From Hydnum rufescens UP504 (taxonomy: Eukaryota > Basidiomycota > Agaricomycetes > Cantharellales > Hydnaceae), in assembly GCA_014904985.1 (NCBI GenBank), contig MU129314.1, positions 1 through 14,736 of the forward strand: a stretch of 14,736 nt of DNA, in the 5' to 3' direction. This document shows positions 1-8,639 of the stretch, one piece after another. Position numbers and translations under genes: made by a program. The stretch's first letter is position 1. Each line of letters starts with the position of its first letter. Under the pieces are notes generated by a model. That model did not search any database, was not told the DNA's origin, and saw only the letters and a program-made list of their open reading frames with translations.

Positions 1-1114
1 CATTGCTAAGTTCCTATTTGAAGATGTCATGTGCAGATTTGGTTGTGTTCTCCAATTGAACTACTGATAATGGCTCTGAATTTGAAGGAATTGTACAGAT
101 AATGGCTGACAAATACAAAGTGCCAATTGTCCGAGCTGCCCCCTATCACCCGGAAGCAAATGGAATGATGAGCGACATCACCGGTCTTGGATTGGGTCAT
201 TATTCATTGCTTGTAAAGGAAATCCGAGTCATTGGTCATGTTACTTTTATGCTTGTATGTGGGCAGACCGGGTTCACAACAAAGCGGACCACAGGCCACA
301 CCCCCTATTATTTATTATACGCAAACACCACATTTTTCCATTTGACATTACGGATGCATCCTGGTATACACTTGACTGGCACTCAATTAAAACAACTGAA
401 GAATTACTCGCGATCCTGGGCAATTCAATTAGCTCATAGAGGATGACGATATCAAGGAAGCATCTGAGGCTCTATTACAATCCCGGATTAAAAGCGCCCA
501 GAACTTTGCATTACGTAATGAACACTATGCTTGTTGAAGGAAATTACTGGCCCGGCACTCTTATATTAGTCTTTAACTCCGCATTAGTCACGCAACAAGG
601 CCGAAAGGGAGAAGTCCGGTGGATGGGTCCCTACCATGTACAAAAACAAAATGACCGCGGGTCCTACGAGTTAAATGAATTGGATGGTACTCCTATGAAT
701 GCCATATTTGCAGCTAACCAAATTAAGAAATATTATTCACACGACCACATACCAAAAATGGATATTACAAATCATCATGACGAAACGGGAAATGAACTAT
801 CAGCAGATGTATATGCAATCACAGCCACTGTTCCAAATCAGGAATTAATTGATAACAACGCTGGGATATCATGGGATTTCGAGTACTGGGAACGACCCCA
901 GGTGTCCTTCGGTCCGGAAAACCATTTACGGAATTATTTGTGGCCAACACGGCAGGCTACTAATAGTTGGGAGTATTGGAGCGACAAACTTGTTGAGTGG
1001 CATTGCCAGTTAATTGTCAGCGAAATCTCATCTTCAGATTCCGACGATGTCATTGGGTACATCATGAGGTGTTATGGGAAATTAAAAAATCAAAAAAAAA
1101 AAAAAAAACCCTAG
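1..1114 (+). pseudogene. Ty3/gypsy integrase and pol C-terminal relic, copy A
   Basis: This is the 3' part of a retrotransposon pol gene whose integrase would insert element cDNA into the host genome. The plus strand keeps the second catalytic Asp (DNGSEF, about 70-87) and the PYHPEANG motif before the catalytic Glu. Downstream, at about 617-690, lies a GPY/F-type module (RWMGPY, then GSYELNELDG). Compared with copy B, it has an extra A near position 59, changed spacing near 132-145, a lost T before the catalytic Glu, and several single-base indels between 270 and 515, so no continuous frame exists. From about 525 the reading frame is intact. Copies B and C share a stop here that copy A reads through because of one extra G near 1046; the likely original stop is the TGA at 1065-1067. 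The Lys-rich end at 1081-1114 is therefore read-through into an A tract. The 5' part lies outside the window. Confidence 0.85.
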
Positions 1115-1640
1115 ATCCTCATCCTGAAGCCAAAGTCATATAAATGAGTCACCTGACAAGTCAACCTGAGTCACTAGATTAAAATCAAGATTCTCCAAGC
1201 CGAAACCCCAAAATGAGTTAGATGAATTCGGAAATTGCCAAAAGACCACGACTTGAGCACAAGACACCTGGCAACCACACAGCACCCATGCCAGCAATTT
1301 ACCATCAAATAAATCAGTTCTTCAGTGTCTTGTAGTCCCCTTGGCCCGAAAAACTCACTAAAAATCTCACCCCTCAGTGTCACGGCTGAATGACCAAAGG
1401 CAACATGAGTTTGACGCTATTGAAAGCCGCAACCCATGATGACTTGCCTCAAAATCATCTCACTGGATCCGTCTCCTACTGCTAGAATGCCAGATACTTC
1501 TTCTCAGACCTGTATGAGGAATCCATAACACCTTATAATGAAACGAATAATAACAACAGATTCTACACCCCAGACACACACATTCCTTTCCTCACCTATC
1601 AACGAAATACTATGATGATTCTCCCGACTTCCCTTGTTAC
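1068..1640 (+). other. Non-coding tail of copy A (3' UTR or LTR-like)
   Basis: This segment follows the ancestral pol stop and precedes the next ORF start. It holds an A tract (about 1081-1108), a TATAAA at 1139-1144 and TGAGTCA motifs at 1145-1151 and 1167-1173. It is matched almost base for base by 14122-14700 in copy C, and up to about 3480 in copy B. Its position between pol and the following ORF is where the LTR of a head-to-tail gypsy array would lie. I could not find convincing TG...CA ends, a primer-binding site or target-site duplications, so the LTR assignment is inference. The short minus-strand ORFs here and at 14229-14438 are mirror readings of the same repeat. Confidence 0.5.
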
Positions 1641-2044
1641 TTCTCTCAAACCCTCTCCAGTTATGTCCTTAGCGAAGCTCTCCCTTGATGAATGGGTCAC
1701 AATGGTATGAAAACAATGTCCAATGAGCACAATTCAGCTGACTGACAGTTTCAAAGACGGTCACGAAAACGATGGATCCTTGAAAAAGGGATTCATTCAT
1801 TTGTGAGGATGAACCTATGCCCCTCCGCAACGTGTTTGGCCAGGAAAAACCTCTCCACTGTGACGCCCTACTAGACCATCATATTTCTGACACTGAGGTT
1901 CCATCAAATTTTGCAAACTTGCTCGAATTATACAGCTCTTTTCCAGAATACGACTCCATTCCCTTCGCGGTGTGGAAGATAAAAACATCCAGTATCAGAA
2001 AATGCGAATATCCATTGATCCCAGCCATTGGAATGATCATGTGA
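1640..2044 (+). pseudogene. ORF1-like (gag-position) fragment, copy A
   Basis: The function is not recognised. Read with frame changes, this region matches the protein at 3805-4212. Shared features are a KLSLDEWV-type motif (about 1675-1700), a KTMDP/KTLDP motif (about 1760-1782), EDEPMPL (about 1809-1825) and LELYSSFPEYDS (about 1924-1962). Its place after the element tail, in the same strand as pol, suggests gag or an ORF preceding pol, but I see no CCHC zinc knuckle or protease motif. A TGA lies directly after the KTMDP motif. A GTATGA...CAG segment at 1705-1748, absent from copy B, could be a small intron or an insertion. The homology stops soon after 2010 and the integrase of copy B begins about 120 bp later, so most of gag-pol is missing. 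Confidence 0.5.
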
Positions 2045-2129
2045 CCTATTACGAAATCAATTACGGCTATGCACAGAAATCGAATTCGTTCTATAACTCC
2101 GTCAGTTTTGATCGGAGAGGTACGCCCAT

Positions 2130-3298
2130 ATAACTCTCAGAAAGCCAGAAATGGATTCAAGTATATAGTAGACCTCAGAGATGATTTGTCAGGTTGGCTT
2201 GAAGCCCAGAATGCTCCAGAAAGCTACCTCAAAGAACATTGCTAAGTTCTATTTGAAGATGTCATGTGCAGATTTGGTTGTGTTCTCCAATTGACTACTG
2301 ATAATGGCTCTGAATTTGAAGGAATTGTACAGATAATGGCTGACAAATACAAAGTGCCAATTGTCCTGAGCTGCCCCTATCACCCGGAAGCAAATGGAAT
2401 GATTGAGCGACATCACCGGTCTTGGATTGGGTCATTATTCATTGCTTGTAAAGGAAATCCGAGTCATTGGTCACGTTACTTTTATGCTTGTATGTGGGCA
2501 GACCGGGTTACAACAAAGCGGACCACTGGCCACACCCCCTATTATTTATTATATGGCAAACACCACATTTTTCCATTTGACATTACGGATGCATCCTGGT
2601 ACACACTTGACTGGCATTCAATTAAAACAACTGAAGAATTACTCGCTGATCCGGGCAATTCAATTAGCTCATAGGATGACGATATCAAGGAAGCATCTGA
2701 AGCTCTATTACAATCCCAGATTAAAAGCGCCCAGAACTTTGCATTACATAATGAACACATGCTCATTGAAGGAAATTACCAGCCCAGCACTCTTATATTA
2801 GTCTTTAACTCCGCATTAGTCACACAACAAGGCCGAAAGGGAGAAGTCCGGTGGATGGGTCCCTACTGTGTACAAAAACAAAATGACCGCGGGTCCTACA
2901 AGTTAAATGAATTGGATGGTACTCCTATGAATGCCGTATTTGCAGCTAACTGAATTAAGAAATATTATTCACGTGACCACATACCAAAAATAGATATTAC
3001 AAATCATCATGACGAAACGGGAAATGAACTATCAGCAGATGTATATGCAATCACAGCCACCATTCTAAATCAGGAATTAATTGATAACAACGCTGGGATA
3101 TCATGGGATTTCGAGTACTGGGAACAACCCCGGGTGTCCTTCAGTCTGGAAAACCACTTATGGAATTATTTGTGGCCAACACGGCAGGCTACTAATAGTT
3201 GGGAGTATTGGGGCAATAAACTTATTGAGTGGCATCACTGGTTAATTGTCAGCGAAATCTCATCTTCAGATTCAGACATGTCATTGGGTACATCATGA
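2130..3298 (+). pseudogene. Ty3/gypsy integrase relic with intact DDE core motifs, copy B
   Basis: This is the best-preserved integrase of the window. The first catalytic Asp lies in RDDLSGW (GAT at 2180-2182), the second in TTDNGSEF (2300-2302) and the Glu in MIERHHRS (2405-2407). Spacings are 40 and 35 residues, close to what fungal gypsy integrases show. WADR and TTGHTPYYLLYGK follow, then after frame changes the GPY/F-type module (RWMGPY, about 2850-2867). The frame is broken by a TAA near 2243, a 2-nt loss near 2674 relative to copy A, and a TGA at 2951-2953. The natural end is probably the TGA at 3296-3298, shared in position with copy C. It is fused upstream to an ORF1-like fragment, so it is an internally deleted element and cannot encode active integrase. 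Confidence 0.85.
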
Positions 3299-3800
3299 GG
3301 CATACAGGAAATTAAAAAATCAAAAAAAAAAAAAAACCTAGATCCTCATCCCCGAAGCTAAAGCCATATAAAATGAGTCACCCAATGAGTCACCCCGAGT
3401 CATCAGAGCAAACCAAGATCAAATCAAGATTTTAAGCCGAACTGCCAAATGTGTTGAACGAATCTGGAAAGTACCAAAAGACCATGACATGAAAGCGTGG
3501 TTCCCTACACAAAAGAAAAACCCACCCACACATTCTGGCGACCACCCAACCGCTCTCTCTGCTTGCTTTTCTGTTGGGGTCTCCTATCTAAAGGTTATAT
3601 GATATGTCTTTATGGCTGTCACAGTCAGAAAAAGACCAACGGCGACCCTGGTTCTCTTTTCTTTGATCTCTTTTCGCTTCAAGCAATAGCCTCAGCTGCT
3701 GTGGTCTATGTTCCATGGAACGGTACAGATTCCACCAGAATAAAAAGAAGGCAAAACACTGACCTTGAGCAGCAGCCTGCCCTTTTCTCTCATCTGTCTT
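3299..3800 (+). other. Non-coding tail of copy B
   Basis: It starts with the same A tract and CTAGATCCTCATC junction as copies A and C. A TATAAA lies about 3369-3374, TGAGTCA motifs at 3374-3380 and 3386-3392, and a CGAGTCA at 3396-3402. Similarity to copy A fades after about 3480 and returns near 3850, so copy B belongs to a diverged subfamily or has a replaced tail. The ORFs on both strands at 3497-3908 overlap this region and show no recognisable domain. Confidence 0.45.
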
Positions 3801-3804
3801 CAAC

Positions 3805-4212
3805 ATGCCCAGTCTCTCAATTCCCGCGACTATTTCAACCTTTCTCACTCTGCCACCCTCTCTGACCAAGCTCTCGCTTAATGAATGGGTATCTGTTACA
3901 ACGACCAAGACTCTCGACCCTCACAAAAAGGATTTGTTCATGTATAAAGATGAACAGATGCCCTTTGGAGGAGCAACATCGCCGAAATCCGCTGCCCAAG
4001 AAAAACCCAATGACCACAAAGCCTCACCCGCATTCCTAGTGGACACACTTGAGTTATACGGTTCCTTCCCAGAGTACGGATCTCCTCCTCATGCTATCCC
4101 TCAACCACCTCCTTCTTCTCCGACCCCAGTTTTACACACTCCCTCCTCTTTCTCCCTCAACCTCCTCATTCTCATAAAATTCCAAACCGCTGTAGAAGGA
4201 ATAACTGCCTAG
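3805..4212 (+). pseudogene. ORF1-like (gag-position) reading frame, copy B
   Basis: This open frame of 135 codons has no function I recognise. Its N-terminal half is Ser/Thr/Leu-rich and runs into SLTKLSLNEWV, KTLDP, KDEQMPFGG and LELYGSFPEYGS, all of which have counterparts in copy A at 1640-1962. A shared protein-level pattern in two diverged copies argues that it was once translated. The C-terminal half is Pro/Ser-rich and looks disordered. The sequence around the stop (about 4203-4225) still resembles copy A at 1990-2010, so homology extends past the ORF, which therefore probably ends early through mutation. It sits just downstream of the copy B tail, as a gag gene would sit after an LTR. 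An intact host gene is a less likely alternative. Confidence 0.4.
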
Positions 4213-4230
4213 TATCTGAAAATGCGAGTT

Positions 4231-4763
4231 TGGAAGTGCTCTAACCTTAAACCTCAATCAATGATCTGTTGGAGTGTTTAGGACAACTTTAATCATGCTA
4301 CAGCCCAAAGATATCAAGGAAACTCAGTTGAAATAACTCCATTCAACAAACAAAATAAAAAGTTTTCTACATGTCAAAAAAAGAGAGAAGGATTTGGGAG
4401 AGCTTGGAACACAGAGAGGCAATCTTTTGCACACGGCAGCTCAGGTAAGAAGCTCGTCTTGAGCTCTTGCAGGTTGTTTTGTCAAGTCAGACTTTTGACC
4501 CAATATATTTTGTCGAATATCGCACCACAGCAATATGAACTGTCCACTATAGATCCAAGAGGTGTACCCAATACAGCTTGACTGCTAACTCGTATTAGCC
4601 CCTAAAGTCGATATCTGTGACGTGACACTTCGATTATTGTGACTATATTTGATTGAAGTCATAACGCTGCAGCTGTTTTCGGTTAACAACATGGCATTGC
4701 TGGGGACGCGCCATGTCTTCGAAATCGAACACCTTTACAGCATCACTTTCTAGGAACTTATTG
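4231..4763. other. Non-coding stretch, nothing recognised
   Basis: It is AT-rich, without an ORF worth reporting or similarity to other parts of the window that I can see. It may contain the unidentified 3' limit of the copy B element. Confidence 0.5.
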
Positions 4764-4790
4764 GTCATTGGATTGGAACGATCCAATGAC
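4764..4790. repeat. Perfect 10-bp inverted repeat, 7-nt loop
   Basis: The arms GTCATTGGAT (4764-4773) and ATCCAATGAC (4781-4790) are exact reverse complements around TGGAACG. The hairpin lies at the left edge of the first unit of the 4772/5023 duplication, and only its inner part is kept in the second unit. Confidence 0.8.
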
Positions 4791-5220
4791 TGGGGAAAGG
4801 CCCGGAAGATTAATCCAATCAAAAACAGTAAGCCTTCAGTGGACTGATCTCCTCAAACTGGCCAGGCCTCATATTGCCGCGTGGATGATTCTCAGACTGT
4901 GCCCCAACGCCCAGCACTAATCACTCTCAATCCCGGTTATCCCTCCCAAATCCCCAATTGTATCTCGAAATTAGGACACCTTGTACGAGAGTCACTTGAT
5001 AGAGAAATATATTCTTGGTAAAATTGGAACCGATCCAATCACTGGGAAGACTCACAGAAGAGGATTTAATCCAAATAAAACCAGTAAGCTTCAAGTGGAC
5101 TCATCCTTCAAAACTGGTCAGGCTTATAGTTGCCGGACGGAGTAGATTCTCAGCCCTGCGTCCCCTGTCCACGCTCTGACCTCCAATCGCCGGTCGTCCT
5201 TCACACACTCCCAAAAATGA
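4772..5220 (+). repeat. Diverged direct duplication (two units of about 190 bp)
   Basis: Unit 1 (about 4772-4960) and unit 2 (about 5023-5220) start with ATTGGAACGATCCAAT and ATTGGAACCGATCCAAT. In the same order they share the blocks TTAATCCAA, CAGTAAGC, GTGGACT, CAAACTGG or AAAACTGG, ATTGCCG or GTTGCCG, ATTCTCAG and CTCCCAAA. Divergence is clear, with several indels. The period is about 251 bp. No coding frame is shared, so the units may be remnants of a repeated element or LTR-like termini. Confidence 0.65.
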
Positions 5221-5935
5221 ATGGATGATGCCCTCGTCTGGAGCGATATTCTCAGACTCCAGGAACTCATTATATAGTAATGCCGTCCGAGTTGCTGTCA
5301 CTTGTTATTTTAAGGAATTTTGGAATACGGCGTTTGAATCGGTGTCACGGAGTCGTGTGAACATATATATTATGGAAATAGACTGTTGCATTTTAGATAG
5401 AGTTGAACGCATCACGGATTTTGTGGGACTGGCACATGTATACTGATTTAAATGGAATACTGAAAACACGTATTATCTTAGTTGCCATTCACTATTATCC
5501 CGAAGACACATTAGTTTGTGGAAGTGCTCAAGTGAGTCAATCAACTCCGCTAGATCTCATAGATAATGCCTTAGGAATAATATTACAATGTATCCTTTTT
5601 AATGTGGCTAATAGTATCAATGTCCCGTAATGTTTGGCACAAATATTCGGACCTCAATCGATGTGGCGGATGCAAACTTCTCAACTTTAACTCTCCTTCC
5701 GAACTCTCAGAGTCTCAGTTATCCCTCAAACTTATCTTTGGCTTTGGAGTTGGTTAGTCGCGCTCTGGGTTGTATGAGGTCTGTTAGTGAGAGATGGGGA
5801 GAACTACATCAAAAAGACCAACCTCGAAGCAAGACCGAGTAAACAACTGAACGTTCTTCGACACCTGGCGTCTCCTACCCCTGCAGCGTCATCATCTGGC
5901 AAGCTCACAGAAGGTGTTCCCCAAGTTCCAAAAGA

Positions 5936-5939
<4 letters not shown>
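5221..5939. other. Intergenic stretch, no recognisable gene
   Basis: Several short ORFs occur, none with a domain or a paralogous match in the window. The readings at 5225-5446, 5403-5630 and 5630-5842 are unconvincing. A segment around 5787-5938 gives a Ser/Pro/Ala-rich peptide that runs straight into the poly-T tract, so it has no natural end. Confidence 0.4.

Positions 5940-5989
<50 letters not shown>
5940..5989. repeat. Uninterrupted poly-T tract, 50 nt
   Basis: Fifty consecutive T residues are followed by AAAA. Read on the minus strand this is a long poly-A, which could be the tail of a retroposed sequence lying at higher coordinates. A slippage-expanded homopolymer or an assembly artefact is equally possible. 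The Phe and Lys runs in ORFs crossing it are not protein features. Confidence 0.9.
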
Positions 5990-5995
<6 letters not shown>

Positions 5996-6329
5996 ACACT
6001 TCGACAATCCCGCCTCTACCACCAGCTCTACAGTCGACCTGAGAAGTCTTTACCGTGTACACCTTGGACATTCCAGGCTGTTGCAATGGCGGTTGGGCGA
6101 ACCTCTCACCCCCATTGAAGCCGTTGTCGTTTCAATTCTCAGTCATACGGAGACGTCTGCGAGCTTAACTTTCTGTCATTCAAGCAAGCGACGTGGTGCG
6201 TTTATATAAATTTGTATCAAGGAGTTCCAAGACTAACTTGGTCCTTCAAGATGCCACAGTGAACGGCCTACTCTCTGACGACCGTTTTGTTATCCAAGCT
6301 GGGTGCTCGAATACACAATACCCTTTGGA
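5990..6329. other. Stretch with weak coding traces only
   Basis: Short plus-strand readings around 6150-6260 look protein-like but cannot be joined to one another. No domain is recognised. Confidence 0.3.
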
Positions 6330-6548
6330 AAGGATATGTCTGAGGAAATATTGGGACTGTTGGAGAACCTGTGCGCCGTCCAGCACGTCCCCTTTCAACC
6401 TGTTGTTTTCTGGCCTTAACTCCTATGCTACCTGGAGAAACTGCATAGACATTGGCTCCGAGTCTCCCTTGCGATGTTTGATCCTGGCAAGCAACCACAT
6501 TCGGCCTGGTCATTCATTGAACAAGGCTGTGTTGTGAGGCACATTTAG
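6330..6548 (+). pseudogene. Coding relic of an unrecognised protein
   Basis: The plus-strand frame from AAG at 6330 reads for about 70 codons with a single interruption, a TAA at 6417-6419 after VVFWP, and ends at TAG 6546-6548. The reading is compositionally protein-like: DMSEEILGLLEN, then VPFQPVVFWP, LEKLHRHWLRV, MFDPGKQPHSAW and EQGCVVRH. An alternative longer frame (6193-6537) uses less typical residues. I do not recognise the family. It may belong to the same dead gene as the fragments at 7300-9485, since all are on the plus strand, but that is inference. Confidence 0.35.
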
Positions 6549-7299
6549 CAATTGCATGCCCCCATCGTCCTATCTCCTCCAGCCCGAACCACGCTGTTTT
6601 TACCATTCGGCAAAAGTCGCCTCACCACACGATTGGTACCCTCAATACCGCGTGGATCAGTGAAATGCGCGGGAACTTATATTTGCGGTTTGACTGTTTA
6701 CTGCTGGTGTTGGAGGCTGTGCGGTTTTTCTTTTGGACCTCAAGACGTGCCACTCTTCCGCACCACCACATGCCGACTTGGTGATGCTTCTGTCAAGAGT
6801 AGGGATCGAGAACTACCGGAAGCTGCCAGGCATCCTACTCTAAGCATGCATTACTAAGGAGGATTTGGCCATTGGGACACCGAAGCCGGAGATGCTTGCA
6901 ACCGCACGCTCTCATGCATCGCACCCTCGATCATATTAGCCTTGTCTGTGTTTGGAGCCGCCTCGTTTTGGAGTCAATCAGTCATGTGATCTGGGGGTGC
7001 GGGGGGCGGTTGTTTTCTTCGTCCGTGGATAATGTGGATGTCCCAGTCGCCGAGTTTGAGCGCCACGGTGTTCTTGCCGGGATTTCGGGTTTTGGAGGAG
7101 AGGGAGGTCCGTCCTCTAGATTCCTTCAGTTCCGTTTCACGACCCGGAGGACCCAGGAGGACTCTGAACGTGTCGCTGAACGTACTGAGCCTACTGGGGA
7201 TTTTGTGGAAATTTGAAGATGTCTCGAGCAGCGGAGGTCAAGATCCATCACCTTGGGTACATCAGTATCTGATCTTCGTGTCCCGATAATAATCAGTCT
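6549..7299. other. Stretch with only ambiguous short ORFs
   Basis: Several overlapping readings on both strands (6552-6857, 6872-7216, 7032-7289, 7126-7317) exist and none clearly beats the others. It could be the interior of a decayed gene. No repeat or RNA gene was seen. Confidence 0.3.
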
Positions 7300-7633
7300 A
7301 TATGGTTCCATCTTCAACGGGTTTTGTTTTTGGGCGCCAGCTTCGCGAAGTGGAACAGTGCTATGGCTGCAACCTCGGCTAATCTCCTCGGTCCTTCATC
7401 AGTCACCCTTTGCCATGTGTGCCACTGCCATCTCAGTAAGACCTTTGCCACCGAGGAATGAAAAGGCGAACTCGTTTGCCTATTGATGCTGGATCGATCT
7501 CTGATGAAAGCCTACCCCCCAATCTAGACCACAAGGATCTAACCCCTCAGGTCGACCCAACGACCAATCTTCCCAGAGTGGACACGAATTTGGATTCGAT
7601 CTGTCTGTTGAAGATGATGAGGAGCCGCGTTGA
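7300..7633 (+). pseudogene. Coding relic, Cys/His and Ser/Pro-rich segments
   Basis: Three short plus-strand frames follow one another. One contains CHVCHCHLSKTF and ends at TGA 7459-7461. One starts at 7458 with MKRRTRLPIDAG. The third (7508-7633) reads PTPQSRPQ, then HEFGFDLSVEDDEEPR before TGA. The last has the Ser/Pro-rich to acidic composition of a disordered region. The likeliest explanation is a single gene broken by frameshifts, but the family is unknown and the Cys/His cluster is too short to call a zinc finger. Confidence 0.25.
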
Positions 7634-7979
7634 ATGACACGGAGATCGATGCAAAGGTGCGCCATTGCGGCCCAGATTTGAGAAGGCCCAGGAATGAATC
7701 CCCGTGTGGAACAGGTCACGCGGACCTGGGTCTGGCATTGGCAGGAAATGCAGAAAAAAAAAAAATGCCACGAGCACGTCATTCGATGGTCCTGGCGCTC
7801 CCAGAGCAAGCGTAAGGTTACCGCAACAGCCCTGGAGACTTACGTGCTCAGAAGATGGTCCCCAGACACGCTCGAATCAAAAGGCCAGCGCGGCCCGCGT
7901 AAGAATAATCGACCTTGAGATTACCGGCTGTCCGCTTACCCAGTGGTGAGTCAGTGGTTCACTAACGATATTCTCAGGT

Positions 7980-8290
7980 GATTACCGCCACCCTTTCAAC
8001 CGTTATTGCCCCGTCGTTCGGCATCTCCTCATCGCCTTTCCCGTCGTCTCGTTCTCGGTTCCCCCTCACGTTTGCCGCCTCCTTCGCTTCCTCTCCTCAT
8101 TGCTTCCATTCCCCTTCTCAAGCCGTTCCCTTCCCGCCCATTCCCCTTCATCCGTGTTCAACCTTCTGTCGCTATTCCCCTTTCTTGCGATCCCCTCCTC
8201 GCGATCCCCTGTTGCTGATCCCCTCCTCGCTGATCCCCTCACGATCCCCTCCTCGCCATTTGGCCCCTCCTCCATTTCCCCCGCCCAAAT
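7980..8290 (+). repeat. Pyrimidine-rich low-complexity block
   Basis: The plus strand is dominated by C and T over about 300 bp, so every frame gives Ser/Pro/Leu-rich or, on the minus strand, Arg/Glu/Gly-rich peptides. These ORFs are composition artefacts. The block contains a short tandem repeat at 8189-8250. Confidence 0.7.
8189..8250 (+). repeat. Five copies of GATCCCCT
   Basis: GATCCCCT starts at 8189, 8203, 8217, 8232 and 8243, with spacings of 14, 14, 15 and 11. The linkers are variants of CCTCGC or GTTGCT. It looks like a small degenerate minisatellite in the pyrimidine-rich block. Confidence 0.8.
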
Positions 8291-8639
8291 CAGCATAATG
8301 GGCCAGAGATGAAATCACCATCAAGACAGGAGATCACCTGTGTGTCCTGTGGTGTCTCCCCGTGACCCTGGCGATTCCGAATGCAGGATTGCAGCAAGCT
8401 GTACCCCCTCCCTCCAGAGACCATATGCAGTGGATCCCCCCTTTCAAGCAGCGTTGCCAATTGCTTCGCCACTTTCGCCTTGTGACGGACAATGGGGGTA
8501 CAAATGAAGTCGGTCCTTGAGCCTTCTGGGAAAACGGTGGAAGACCCTCATCCAACTTGTTGGTTGTCGCGAATTGTATCGCATCGAATTCCTTTGTGAT
8601 CACTGCCGACGTAGACATCAAGGTCAATTTTCCCAATTG
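8291..8639. other. Stretch without a supported gene
   Basis: The longest ORF is on the minus strand (8334-8837, 167 codons), but it runs antisense to protein-like plus-strand readings further right and shows no domain. Plus-strand coding traces here are weak. Confidence 0.3.

Noticed and set aside
1174..1383. Minus-strand ORF repeated at 14229-14438, suggesting a conserved small gene
   Set aside because: The conservation is that of the transposon tail as a whole, differences fall at CpG sites without regard to codon position, and no motif is seen.
5787..6022. ORFs ending in long Phe or Lys runs
   Set aside because: They are translations of the 50-nt poly-T tract, not proteins.
7946..7977. 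Intron candidate GTGAGT...CACTAAC...CAG
   Set aside because: The splice elements look good but the length of 32 nt is below the usual minimum, and no coding frame is clearly joined.
7978..8312. Ser/Pro-rich ORFs as real proteins
   Set aside because: All frames are open because of the pyrimidine bias; there is no independent coding evidence.
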